A DNA stretch of 64,000 bases. It comes from Desulfuromonadales bacterium. Lineage in GTDB: Bacteria; Desulfobacterota; Desulfuromonadia; Desulfuromonadales; Geopsychrobacteraceae. The notes under the pieces are model-generated. The model saw nothing but the letters and a program-made list of their open reading frames with translations. It did not search any database and was not told where the DNA came from. Position numbers and translations under genes: made by a program. Shown piece by piece: positions 55,165 to 63,837 of the stretch. Location of the stretch: assembly GCA_016931615.1 (NCBI GenBank), contig JAFGEL010000072.1:1-64000 (forward strand). The letters are read 5' to 3'. Each line of letters starts with the position of its first letter. Positions within the stretch are counted from its first letter, which is position 1.

Positions 55165-56325
55165 ATGAATAATACGACCATCATGCCGGACATGGGTGAA
55201 AACCTCACCAGTGGGACCATCACTCAGGTTTTTGTATCACCTGGTGACAACGTCGACATCGGAACCCCTCTGATTGAAGTTGAGGCGGATAAAACCCTTG
55301 TCGAAATTCCCTCTGACGCAACTGGAATCATTGAAGAAATCATGGTGTCCGCCGGAGATCGGATCACTGCCGGGGACCGGATTGCCGTTGTGGCAACACA
55401 GCCGAGTCCCCACCGGAACCATAATAAGCAATCTCAGCCTTCAGCAGCCCGCTTCAACGAACTTCAAAAAAGAAAGGATCAGCCCAAGAAAATCACAACA
55501 TCGGGACAATCACAAACATCAGCTGAATCTGTCCCTTCACGAGGAACCTGTTACGCCGGACCTTCCGCTCATCGTTTAGCCCGTGAGCTCGGCATCAACC
55601 TCGATAGGGTAGCGAGCTTGTCGACCGATCAGAGAATCTCCACGGCAGATATCAAAAATTACGTTCGGAAGAAGCTTTCCGAAACAGCGGGTACAGACAT
55701 CGCTCCACAACCGCTGAGGGGAGATCATCAACTGTTCAGCCATCAGCTGAAAGCCGACATAACGCGATTGGAAGCCGATCGTTCGCGGATCAATCAGCCA
55801 AGTCAACCTCACTCCATTTCACTCGAGTCTTTCCTCATTCGGGCGATAGGGCAAATCCTCAGGAAGAATCCTTTAACAGCCGCGACTGAAGAACCAGCCC
55901 GGGAGAGCCGGGCTGATCTGACCGTGGTTCTTAGAAATTCACTGGACTTTGGATATTCCGTCATAAAACAGGTTGATCAGCTGCCGCTTCATGAGCTTGA
56001 AAACCGGCTTCAGCAGGATCATGGGACAACATCTCACTGGCCCCCGCCCTCTTTGCCACACGAACCACAAGTCATCTACTCCAACTTGTCCCAAGCTGAA
56101 CGGGAACAGCTCTTCAGCGGGACTCCTCGAAAAAGTGCGATTTTCATCACTACCGACGAACCTTTCATTGAAAAAGAGGACCAGAGGGCGACTCAGAACA
56201 AAAAGACCGCACTGAACCTTACGCTGTTTTGTGATCAAACCCTCGTCAGCGGCTTCGAGGCAACTGAGTTTCTCGAAAAACTCAAAAGGCTCCTTGAGAA
56301 TCCTGTTCTGCTGGCTCTTCAATGA
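55165..56325 (+). CDS. E2-like dihydrolipoyl acyltransferase protein lacking catalytic motif
   Basis: A 386-residue protein with E2 architecture. The lipoyl domain (about 4-77) has the modifiable Lys 43 in EADKTLVEIPSD. A charged linker precedes a peripheral-subunit-binding domain (about 130-170, GPSAHRLARELGINLDRVASL). The C-terminal half is weakly like the E2 catalytic domain but shortened. The place of the catalytic DHR-x2-DG motif reads DQTLVSG (357-363), so both the active-site His and Asp are lost, although the flanking LNLTL and ATEFLEKLKRLLENPVLLAL align well. It can probably carry lipoyl groups and bind E1/E3 but not transfer acetyl to CoA. ATG 55165 after AAGGA is preferred over TTG 55150. 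Confidence 0.82.
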   Translation: MNNTTIMPDMGENLTSGTITQVFVSPGDNVDIGTPLIEVEADKTLVEIPSDATGIIEEIMVSAGDRITAGDRIAVVATQPSPHRNHNKQSQPSAARFNELQKRKDQPKKITTSGQSQTSAESVPSRGTCYAGPSAHRLARELGINLDRVASLSTDQRISTADIKNYVRKKLSETAGTDIAPQPLRGDHQLFSHQLKADITRLEADRSRINQPSQPHSISLESFLIRAIGQILRKNPLTAATEEPARESRADLTVVLRNSLDFGYSVIKQVDQLPLHELENRLQQDHGTTSHWPPPSLPHEPQVIYSNLSQAEREQLFSGTPRKSAIFITTDEPFIEKEDQRATQNKKTALNLTLFCDQTLVSGFEATEFLEKLKRLLENPVLLALQ

Positions 56326-56425
56326 AGATAAAAATGGCAATAAAGCTATTAATTCTTTGAGCATAATCTTGGTTGTGGTAAATTAAATAAATCTATAAAT
56401 TTAATTTATCTTAACTTTACCGAGC

Positions 56426-58408
56426 ATGCATTATCTTATTGTTGAGCAGCAATCACCAGCGCCCGAAAACCTCTCGGAGCTGACCAAAGAACTGGCTCAC
56501 AAGCATCAGCTTGATCCCTACCAGTGTCGGCAACGACTTGTCGGTCAGGGTCTATCATTGCTGGCCAAGGGCCCGCGGGAAACCCTGGAAAAGATTTCCC
56601 CGCTGCTGACCTCGGCCAAGGTGATCCATTCGGTCGTCAAACCAAGCAAACCGGAGTATGCCCCGCAGAGAATTCGCAACCTGCAAATCACGCCGGAGCA
56701 GATATCTTTCGATTGCCGGGAAAAAACCGTAATATTTCCCAAGGGGGCTCACATTCTGGCTATTTTTGCCGATCTTTCCGGCACATTAGCCGACAAAAGC
56801 ATCCAGCAGCTCCTCTCCGGCAACAGCTATTTTGGACGTAACGCTACCCCCCGTATGGATCGGAACAAAGTCTCTAAAACCATCCTTCAGGGCCGGCCCG
56901 TTCTGGATCTCTACCGCTTGAGCAACCGCCTGGAGATTACTGATGCCGTGCGGATCTTTCCCGGAAAGTTTGATCCCAAAGGGCTGGGTCCCAAAGCGAC
57001 CCTCAGCAGCAAACAAAACCTGCTGCAGATTCTCAACCTGGCCGAAGAATATGCCACTCAGCTTCATCTTTTTCATGATTTCGGACTGGTCAATCTGCCC
57101 GGTTGCACGTTACACCGTGACGATCCCGACAATCCGGAAACACAACGCCATAACCTGATCAGCCTCGCCCGCTACGGCTGGCTGATGAGTGATCTACTAC
57201 AAGCACAGAAACAACAACCTGACCCGCAGGGGCAATCTCAAGCGGACCTGCCCAGCGTTGTGGCCATGGCCATGGCTGCCCAGAACCCGGGCCTGGCGGG
57301 AGAACCTGGTCAGGATCCCATCCATTCACTGGCTGAGGAGCTGATGAAAGATGTTCAGCCCGCCACAAATGAAGATAGCGCTGAAGAACGACAGAACAAT
57401 AAACCGGTGGGGCTCCCTGCCCCACCCCAGGCAAAACCCCTCCCGGCCTGGTCAAAGCCGCGTTTCTGGATCGGTACTGCAGGCTCCCTGACGATCATCG
57501 CAGGATTTATGCTTTTCAATCTGGCTGACAACCGATGGCTGAATAAAGCCGCCTACCATGCCTTTGCCTCCGGCACCATCCCCCTGATGGTTGCCGCTGC
57601 GATGTTCTGGTCTGCCTTTTACTTTTTACGTTTGAAACGTCAGATTGAAAACACGCCCACCAGTCGCATCCGCTCCGTCGCCATGGGTATGGTCGAAGTC
57701 AAAGGCCGGGCGGTACGCAAATTTGCCTTGCTTTCGCCGATGTCACACACACCCTGTGTCTTTTACCGGCTGACGAAATTCCGTCGTGAACGCAATAACC
57801 AGTGGAAAGTCTCCAGTGTCAGCAGCAGCGCCAACGTGCCGTTTGATCTTGAAGATGACACCGGTCGGATTGAGATTAACCCTTCGGGCTGCCGCGTCAG
57901 TGCCGGCACCAGACAGGAAGGAAGCTCGGGACAGGTCGGCCTGATCCATCTCAGCGACAATGTCGATGATAAATGGGTTGAAGAAATCATTGTTGACGGC
58001 ACCCTGCTCTATGTACTGGGCTTTGCAGCAGCGAAAGCCCCGTCAGGGCCTTCCCTGCAGGCCAAAAAGACCGCGGCGTTACGTGAGCTGAAACGCAATC
58101 CGCAACAGCTGAAAAAATTTGACAAAAATGGCGATGGTGTCATTGATGCCGATGAATGGGATGAAGCCAGAGCCGGGGTCGAAACCGACATCATGCGTGA
58201 GAACCTGAAAGATCGATCTGAACGGAAAAAACAGCAGGATCATATCGTCATCGGCAAAAAGAAAGGGCGGCCATTGATCATCGCTGAAACCCATTCAGAA
58301 GATCATTTGACCGCACGCTATCTTTATTACAGCATCCCCCTGTTTGGTGCTGCGGCACTGGCGACAGGCGGGGCAATCTATCTGTTGATCAACTATCTGC
58401 AAACATAG
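56426..58408 (+). CDS. GIDE-domain membrane protein with EF-hand
   Basis: A 660-residue membrane protein. The N-terminal 260 residues form an unrecognised domain. A Gln/Pro-rich linker is followed by two membrane segments (about 347-367 and 380-402). Residues about 410-535 resemble the GIDE domain known from the mitochondrial E3 ligase MULAN (VKGRAVRKFALLSPMSHTPCVFYRL, DDTGRIEINPSGC). An EF-hand calcium loop DKNGDGVIDADE lies at 566-577, and a last membrane segment at about 632-656. No RING finger is present. LemA follows after 25 nt; GIDE and LemA genes are often adjacent in bacteria and are thought to act in envelope functions, but no biochemical role is fixed. Confidence 0.8.
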   Translation: MHYLIVEQQSPAPENLSELTKELAHKHQLDPYQCRQRLVGQGLSLLAKGPRETLEKISPLLTSAKVIHSVVKPSKPEYAPQRIRNLQITPEQISFDCREKTVIFPKGAHILAIFADLSGTLADKSIQQLLSGNSYFGRNATPRMDRNKVSKTILQGRPVLDLYRLSNRLEITDAVRIFPGKFDPKGLGPKATLSSKQNLLQILNLAEEYATQLHLFHDFGLVNLPGCTLHRDDPDNPETQRHNLISLARYGWLMSDLLQAQKQQPDPQGQSQADLPSVVAMAMAAQNPGLAGEPGQDPIHSLAEELMKDVQPATNEDSAEERQNNKPVGLPAPPQAKPLPAWSKPRFWIGTAGSLTIIAGFMLFNLADNRWLNKAAYHAFASGTIPLMVAAAMFWSAFYFLRLKRQIENTPTSRIRSVAMGMVEVKGRAVRKFALLSPMSHTPCVFYRLTKFRRERNNQWKVSSVSSSANVPFDLEDDTGRIEINPSGCRVSAGTRQEGSSGQVGLIHLSDNVDDKWVEEIIVDGTLLYVLGFAAAKAPSGPSLQAKKTAALRELKRNPQQLKKFDKNGDGVIDADEWDEARAGVETDIMRENLKDRSERKKQQDHIVIGKKKGRPLIIAETHSEDHLTARYLYYSIPLFGAAALATGGAIYLLINYLQT

Positions 58409-58433
58409 GGACCGAAAAAAGGAGATTTAAATT

Positions 58434-59003
58434 ATGGCTGGTTGGATCACTTTGGGCGTCATTCTACTCATCCTGATAGGAATCATTTTTTACATCATCA
58501 TGATCTACAATGGCTTCGTGGCACTGAAAAACAACATCAATCAGGACTGGAGCAACATCGATGTACTGCTTAAACAACGCTTTGATGAATTGCCGAAGCT
58601 GATTAAAGTCTGCGAAGGCTACATGCAGCATGAGCAGAAAACTCTGGAGGCGGTGGTCAAAGCCCGTTCAATGGTCAATTCAGCACAGGGCGAAGAGCAG
58701 AAGCTGCAGGCTCAGAATATGCTCACCGACACCCTGAAGTCTCTGTTCATGGTCGTCGAACGTTATCCCGACCTCAAAGCCGACACCGGATTCAGGCAAC
58801 TGAGCAACAGAATCAGCGAAATCGAAGATCAGATCGCCGATCGGCGCGAGCTTTACAACGCTTCGGTGACAATCTATAACACCCGGCTGGACCAGTTCCC
58901 GGACGTCGTCGTCGCGCGGACCTTCAATTTTACCGGCCGCTCGCTGTGGAAAATTGATCCCGCCCATCGGCAGGACGTGGACGTCAGCTTCAAGCACAGC
59001 TGA
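58434..59003 (+). CDS. lemA: LemA family protein
   Basis: A 189-residue protein with one N-terminal membrane helix (GVILLILIGIIFYIIMIYNGFV) and a helical-bundle domain. The family motifs VALKNNINQDWSNIDVLLKQRFDELPKLIKVCEGYMQHEQKTLEAVVKAR and YNASVTIYNTRLDQFPDVVVARTFNF are clear. The start follows AAAGGAG. It lies directly after the GIDE/EF-hand gene and before a J-domain gene. LemA function is unknown; conservation suggests an envelope scaffold or quality-control role. Confidence 0.93.
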   Translation: MAGWITLGVILLILIGIIFYIIMIYNGFVALKNNINQDWSNIDVLLKQRFDELPKLIKVCEGYMQHEQKTLEAVVKARSMVNSAQGEEQKLQAQNMLTDTLKSLFMVVERYPDLKADTGFRQLSNRISEIEDQIADRRELYNASVTIYNTRLDQFPDVVVARTFNFTGRSLWKIDPAHRQDVDVSFKHS

Positions 59004-59113
59004 AAAAGTTAAACTTACCCGGCGGGAAGGTCGATAAGTTATCTGCTGTTTTCGGTCAGGATGGGCCGGAGCCTGAGGTTCCATGGATGGAATCGCTGTG
59101 AGGAAAGCTGTCC

Positions 59114-59662
59114 ATGGTCAAAAACCATTACCTGCTGCTCGGCATTCCTGAAGATGCCGACCAGAAACAGATTAAAAGCGTTTACCGCGATCTGGCCAAA
59201 CGCTTTCATCCCGATCGCAACAAAGGGTCGGAAACGGCTGCGGAACTGTTCCGTCAAGTCAATCTGGCTTATCGTGTTTTATCCGATCCCCAGCGCCGTC
59301 AGCGCTATGACGCACAACTCAAACGCCATCAGGCAGAGCAGAGCAAAACCACAACCTTTACCCCAAGCGCTGAAAAAGACCCCGAAAAATTTAAAAAGTT
59401 CCTGCACTCACTGCTTGACGCAATCTTTGGACCAGCGGGTCAACCATCAAGTCGGGAAACGGGACAACCTCAGACAGCGCACCCCAGGCGGGCGCAACCT
59501 CAGCAGAGGCCCGATTTCAACTTTTACTACCACCTGGCCATGGAGAAGCAGGATGAAGACTACAGCTGTGGCAGGGATGGAGTTTATCGCAGAAAAATCA
59601 AAAGAAAACCGGCACAGACCAAAAGCCGGCGGCAACCAGCAAAGAATAAATTTTTCAGCTGA
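59114..59662 (+). CDS. J-domain (DnaJ-like) co-chaperone
   Basis: A 182-residue protein with an N-terminal J domain (about 1-68): NHYLLLGIPEDADQKQIKSVYRDLAKRFHPDRNKG, with the Hsp70-activating HPD tripeptide. It lacks the Gly/Phe, zinc-finger and C-terminal client domains of full DnaJ. The rest is a low-complexity Gln/Pro/Arg region and a basic C-terminus (RRKIKRKPAQTKSRR). It probably recruits DnaK to a specific site or client. It lies 110 nt after lemA on the same strand, so a shared unit with the GIDE and LemA genes is plausible. Confidence 0.88.
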   Translation: MVKNHYLLLGIPEDADQKQIKSVYRDLAKRFHPDRNKGSETAAELFRQVNLAYRVLSDPQRRQRYDAQLKRHQAEQSKTTTFTPSAEKDPEKFKKFLHSLLDAIFGPAGQPSSRETGQPQTAHPRRAQPQQRPDFNFYYHLAMEKQDEDYSCGRDGVYRRKIKRKPAQTKSRRQPAKNKFFS

Positions 59663-60174
59663 ATAATGCGAATTCTGTCGTGGGACCGAGAAAAAAGACC
59701 GGTTAAATTCGGCGGGTGAGTTTCTGCCTCCATTGCAACATGTGGCGTGAGCGACGGCTGAAACTGAGCGGACAGCTGGCTGTCTCTCGAGTTACAACTT
59801 TTCCAGGCAGTAACAGCTTGACCAATCGGTGGAACATGTATTTTATTCCTCGGCGTAAAAAAATTCAAAGACAGGCCGAATACTATGCCTGGTCAAATGG
59901 TCAGTCAACTTATTTATCTGCCAACCGGTGTTATATTTTTTAGACCTGTTCGGTGGTGTTGTGCTCAATGCCAAAAGTTAGTGGCACCTTCCTAAAGGTC
60001 GTGTTACTGAGCATAAAATACACTTAGGAATGACAGGCTGAGGTGTTCAGGAGTCAAAAAACAATAATATCAGGATGTTGAGGTGGGAAAATTAAACGGA
60101 TCAACGGGGCACTCGAGCAGTTCCGAAAAACTGGCACTGCCGGATCAAGACGGGATGACGACAGGCAAAGCAAC
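59663..60174. other. Intergenic region with no recognisable gene
   Basis: About 510 bp between convergent genes. Short ORFs on both strands (59584-59868 minus, 59716-59943 plus, 60054-60269 minus) lack ribosome binding sites and family features. The region could hold decayed coding sequence; I identify nothing specific and see no clear terminator. Confidence 0.35.
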
Positions 60175-60570
60175 CTACTGGAACCAGTCAACATCATTAT
60201 CGATGCAATGTTGATACATTTCACGAGACCAGGCGCTACAGGGTTCAAAAGCATCAGGATTGATAACATCCCTGAAATAATTGCAATTTTTATGAGACCA
60301 GATCAAAACAAGATCCTGGCACATTCTCTTTCTGTGAGAGGCTGATGAAACCTCTTGCGACTCTTTAACCCACTGACCGGAAAACTGACAATTGATGCGC
60401 GTGTGCCTTTGATAAATTTCGGTATTATCCTTATCGTTCAGCTGCAGAATCCAGTTTTCCGCTGCTTTGACGCAACCTGAATCTAATGAAAAGCCTTTTT
60501 GAGCAGGGACAAAGCACAGCCACAAGATGAAAAACAAGACAACGAAAACTTGATCTAAAGATAGTTTCAC
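60175..60570 (-). CDS. Small secreted Cys-containing hypothetical protein
   Basis: A 131-residue protein with a signal peptide (VFVVLFFILWLCFVPAQKGFS) and a mature part with six Cys residues (SGCVKAAENW, RINCQFSG, RMCQDLVLIW, KNCNYFRDV, EPCSAWSREMYQHCIDN). This suggests disulfide bonding in the periplasm. The track start is ATG 60600; GTG 60570 with AGGA 6 nt upstream is preferred. No family is recognised. It is AT-richer than its neighbours and may be an accessory gene. Confidence 0.6.
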   Translation of the reverse strand: MKLSLDQVFVVLFFILWLCFVPAQKGFSLDSGCVKAAENWILQLNDKDNTEIYQRHTRINCQFSGQWVKESQEVSSASHRKRMCQDLVLIWSHKNCNYFRDVINPDAFEPCSAWSREMYQHCIDNDVDWFQ

Positions 60571-60742
60571 GGATATTCCTGCCTTTAAGATATGAACCAA
60601 GAGTTGAGAACCTGCATTTTGACGACAGATAAAACTGCCACCTCATAACCAGGAATCGTTCGGCAATTCACTCTGGAACGGCGGGGGGAGGGGCCAACCT
60701 CTTGGGAGTGTCCCGCCGGATAAAACTTTTAAGGGTTATCCT

Positions 60743-62146
60743 CTAAAAATAACTTGAGCCATCCCAGCAATGGGTGCAAAGCTTCTCTTTCGGCAAACCT
60801 ATCGCTTCTACCAAATCGTTAAGATCTTGATAAATCAAGGAATCAATCCCCAGATCCGCTGCAATCGTTGCAACCATTTTTTTATATTCCGGAGTGCTTG
60901 AATCGGCATATTTTTCAAGATTCTTCTCTTCACCTTCAAGCTTGATAATGGCTTTTCTTGTTGCCAGTTCCGTGGTTGATCGTGATTGTGAAAAGTTCAG
61001 GTAGTGGCATGGAAAAGTCAACGGAGGGCACGCAATTCTCATGTGGACTTCCTTTATCCCTGCTTTTCTTAAATCAGCCGTATTATCTTTTAGTTGTGTG
61101 CCACGTACGATTGAATCGTCAAGAAAAACAGCTTTACTGTCCTTGATAATTGCATTGTTGGGTATCAGTTTCTTTTTAGCCACCAACTCTCTGACATTCT
61201 GTGTTTGTGGCATAAAGCTTCGTGGCCAGGTTGGGGTGTATTTTGTATAGGCCCTTTTATAAGGCACACCCTTCTGGTTGCTGTACCCATATGCGTGTCC
61301 GACACCGGAGTCCGGAACGCCACAAACAAAATCAGCCTCAACATTGTCCTTTTTCGCAATGGCGGCTCCGCAACGATAGCGGCTCTCTTCAGTATTAATC
61401 CCTTCATAGAAGGATGTCGGATAACCATAATACACCCACAGGAATGAGCAGATCTGCATTTTCTCATTGGCAGGCTTAACGGTTTTATAGCCGTCACTGG
61501 TGATTTCCACGACCTCCCCCGGGCCGATATAGTATTCAATGTCGTAGCCGGTGTTCGGGAACGATGATGTCTCCGAAGCGACGGCAAAAGATCCATCCTT
61601 CTTGCCGATAACAATTGGCGTTCTGCCCAGCTTGTCTCTGGCCGCGATAATCTTATCGGGTGTTAAGATCAAAAGTGAGCAAGACCCTTTGATTTTGTCG
61701 TGCACATTTTTGACTCCTGCAACGAAACTATCTTTTTCACAGATAAGGTTGGCAATCAGTTCGGTGGGATTGACATTTCCATGAAAGTTCTGGGTAAAGT
61801 GCCTCTTCCTTCCCAGAAATTCTTTTTCCAGATCATCAATATTGACGATTCTACTGACCGTAACAACAGCAAACCTGCCAAGATGTGAGTTGAAAATAAT
61901 GGGCTGGGGATCGGTGTCACTAATGACGCCCATACCCAGTTTCCCCGAAAAATTTATCAGCTCTCCTTCAAACTTTGACCTGAAATATTCACTTTCAAGG
62001 CTGTGGATTGACCTTTGGAACCCATCTTCCTCGTTGCAGAAAACCAGCCCGGCTCTTTTTGTGCCCAGATGTGAATGGTAGTCCGTACCATAAAAGACTT
62101 CGTCAATGCATTCCTCTTTCGAAATAGCCCCGTAAAATCCACTCAT
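60743..62146 (-). CDS. PurF-like amidophosphoribosyltransferase homologue with Ser for Cys
   Basis: A 467-residue protein with the two-domain PurF layout. The N-terminal Ntn glutaminase-like domain begins MSGFYGAISKEECIDEVF, where the canonical N-terminal catalytic Cys is replaced by Ser; YGTDYHSHLGTKRAGLVF follows. The C-terminal phosphoribosyltransferase domain has the PRPP loop KAVFLDDSIVRGTQLKDN and the terminal LCTHCWDG. It may be an ammonia-using enzyme, a Ser-dependent Ntn variant, or a paralogue with another role. The track start 62200 adds 18 residues without homology, so ATG 62146 is preferred although its ribosome binding site is weak. Confidence 0.85.
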   Translation of the reverse strand: MSGFYGAISKEECIDEVFYGTDYHSHLGTKRAGLVFCNEEDGFQRSIHSLESEYFRSKFEGELINFSGKLGMGVISDTDPQPIIFNSHLGRFAVVTVSRIVNIDDLEKEFLGRKRHFTQNFHGNVNPTELIANLICEKDSFVAGVKNVHDKIKGSCSLLILTPDKIIAARDKLGRTPIVIGKKDGSFAVASETSSFPNTGYDIEYYIGPGEVVEITSDGYKTVKPANEKMQICSFLWVYYGYPTSFYEGINTEESRYRCGAAIAKKDNVEADFVCGVPDSGVGHAYGYSNQKGVPYKRAYTKYTPTWPRSFMPQTQNVRELVAKKKLIPNNAIIKDSKAVFLDDSIVRGTQLKDNTADLRKAGIKEVHMRIACPPLTFPCHYLNFSQSRSTTELATRKAIIKLEGEEKNLEKYADSSTPEYKKMVATIAADLGIDSLIYQDLNDLVEAIGLPKEKLCTHCWDGSSYF

Positions 62147-62389
62147 AATTATTATCTTTTCAGGTTGAGTTGATGAAGAATGACTTCTCGGTGATTGCAC
62201 CGTCAGCCGCCCAGGCCTTGCCGATTTTCATAAGAAAACCAACATATTTAAGCGACATGCCACTGTCAATCGAAAATCCCAAATATTGGTGGGCATTAAA
62301 ACGGTTTCAAAACAAAAGGAGCGAGGGTTGCATGACATGCCGGTTTCCGTAATCATCAGCAGGACAGAACCAGCTCGGCAAGCAGCTGA

Positions 62390-62725
62390 TTAATGACTGC
62401 GGATCATCGTGAGTAGCATCTTGAAACGCTCCTTCGCTTGCAGCGCGTGAGGGATATCAGCCGGCATGACCAACATCTCGCCCGATTGAACGATCTGGGT
62501 CTCTTCTCTGATGGTGATCTCGGCCGACCCATCGAGGATTTGGACAACCGCGTCGAAAGGAGCACTATGTTGTTCGCTCAGACCCTGACCGGTGTCAAAA
62601 GCAAAAAGGGTCAGGTTGCCAATCTTCTTTTTCAGCAAGGTTTTGCTGACAACACAACCGTCCGCGTAACTGACGAAGTTTGCCAAACTGAAGGCAGTAC
62701 CTTTTGGAGCAGTCGATTCATTCAT
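62390..62725 (-). CDS. Cupin-domain protein
   Basis: A 111-residue single-domain cupin. The barrel motifs are GLSEQHSAPFDAVVQILDGSAEITI (motif 1, with one His and one Asp in metal positions) and GEMLVMPADIPHALQA (motif 2). The family is of unknown function and common in anaerobes; it may bind a metal or a small ligand. The track start is 62764; ATG 62725 after AAAAGG is preferred. Confidence 0.85.
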   Translation of the reverse strand: MNESTAPKGTAFSLANFVSYADGCVVSKTLLKKKIGNLTLFAFDTGQGLSEQHSAPFDAVVQILDGSAEITIREETQIVQSGEMLVMPADIPHALQAKERFKMLLTMIRSH

Positions 62726-63173
62726 TATGTTTTTCCTTTTCTTCTGTTGATCAAAGATGATCAAATTCAGGTAAGTGGCCGCTACCTGCCTTCAAGGAGA
62801 CGGTCGCCGGTCACGTTCCGGCCGACATTGTAACGGCTTCGATATGCTTGGTTTTACCGAACCACAGATGGTCTGTTATTTGGACCTGGGAAAAGTATGA
62901 GCAGGTAATCCTGCCTGCAGGATATCCTTTCAGTTGTTCGTTGATGGCGATTGATTCGCTGAAAACGTACCGCATCCCAGTCTTCATCGTGGTGAAGCCA
63001 GCATAACCGGGACTGCCGGAAAAAAATTAACATGGATCAAAAAAGTTAATTTTCTCCCTCATGCCCTTTTTGTCTGGCATTTTAAAGGTCAAGCGCCCAT
63101 GAGCAGTTTGCCGTTTAACCTTGACTCCGGTTATCATTGATTTATGCTCAGCGTTGAATCAGGGAGGCTATCC
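62726..63173. other. Intergenic region between cupin and small CxxC gene
   Basis: About 450 bp of non-coding DNA between divergent genes. It contains an inverted repeat AAAATTAAC ... GTTAATTTT (63023-63053) and a promoter at 63121. A 131-residue plus-strand ORF (62438-62833) is antisense to the cupin gene and is rejected. Confidence 0.4.
63121..63148 (+). promoter_or_regulatory. Sigma-70-type promoter for small CxxC gene
   Basis: TTGACT, a 16-bp spacer and TATGCT, about 25 bp before the start codon at 63174. Confidence 0.65.
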
Positions 63174-63362
63174 ATGGAAGAGAATATGGAAGTGTTGAAA
63201 ATGTGTGAATTGAGGGCCAAGGGGCTGCTTGAAGAGATTGATCGACGCTCGACCCAACCGACCGTCGTCTGCGGAAAATGCGGGGCCAAGGCCAACGCTC
63301 CGGAGCACCTTCACAACCCGCGCCCGCTGGCAAAGAAAAAAATTGACAGTTACTGGGGATGA
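63174..63362 (+). CDS. Small CxxC protein
   Basis: A 62-residue protein with a helical, acidic N-terminal half (MEENMEVLKMCELRAKGLLEEIDRR) and a CGKCG motif followed by HLHNPRPLAKKK, suggesting a small zinc-binding site. ATG 63174 follows GGGAGG by 7 nt; the track start 63144 lies inside the promoter. It is 4 nt upstream of the thioesterase gene and so co-expressed with it. No known family is recognised. Confidence 0.72.
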   Translation: MEENMEVLKMCELRAKGLLEEIDRRSTQPTVVCGKCGAKANAPEHLHNPRPLAKKKIDSYWG

Positions 63363-63366
63363 AACA

Positions 63367-63771
63367 ATGAACCAACTTCTCAAGTTTTTTTCAAAGGAAG
63401 ATTATTTTGCGCGACACTGCGGAATTGAACTCCTTGACGCTGGGCCGGGGTGGGCCAAAGCGCAAATGCCGATTCAGGATTTTCACCTGAACGGTGCGAA
63501 AACCGTCCATGGTGGAGCCATCTTCAGCCTGGCGGATTTCACCTTTGCCGTCGCCGCCAACAGCAGCGGACGCCTGGCCCTGGCAATTAATGCGACAACT
63601 CAGTTCATCAGCTCTGCGCGCCAGGGGGTTCTCTACGCCACAGCCGAAGAGCTCTCCGCAAAGCGTCAGTTAGGAAACTATCAGGTTAAAATCACTGATG
63701 ATCAGCGGAACCTCATCGCCATGTTCCAGGGCACGGCCTTCCGCAAAGATGAAGTCCTGTTTGACCACTAG
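63367..63771 (+). CDS. PaaI-family hotdog-fold thioesterase
   Basis: A 134-residue single hotdog domain. The catalytic block KTVHGGAIFSLADFTFAVAANSSG matches the PaaI subgroup, with the conserved HGG and acidic Asp. These enzymes hydrolyse acyl- or aryl-CoA esters. The track ORF starts at 63229 in a frame overlapping the previous gene; ATG 63367 with GGGGA upstream is the real start. It follows the small CxxC gene and precedes efpL. Confidence 0.9.
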   Translation: MNQLLKFFSKEDYFARHCGIELLDAGPGWAKAQMPIQDFHLNGAKTVHGGAIFSLADFTFAVAANSSGRLALAINATTQFISSARQGVLYATAEELSAKRQLGNYQVKITDDQRNLIAMFQGTAFRKDEVLFDH

Positions 63772-63837
63772 ACGAACTTTCACATTCCAGCCATAATCCG
63801 GCTGCAATCTTAGACAAAACTATAAGGAGCCATAGTT

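Noticed and set aside
59716-60269. Short ORFs in the 59.7-60.3 kb gap
   Set aside because: They have no ribosome binding sites, no signal peptides and no family features; kept only as an intergenic note.
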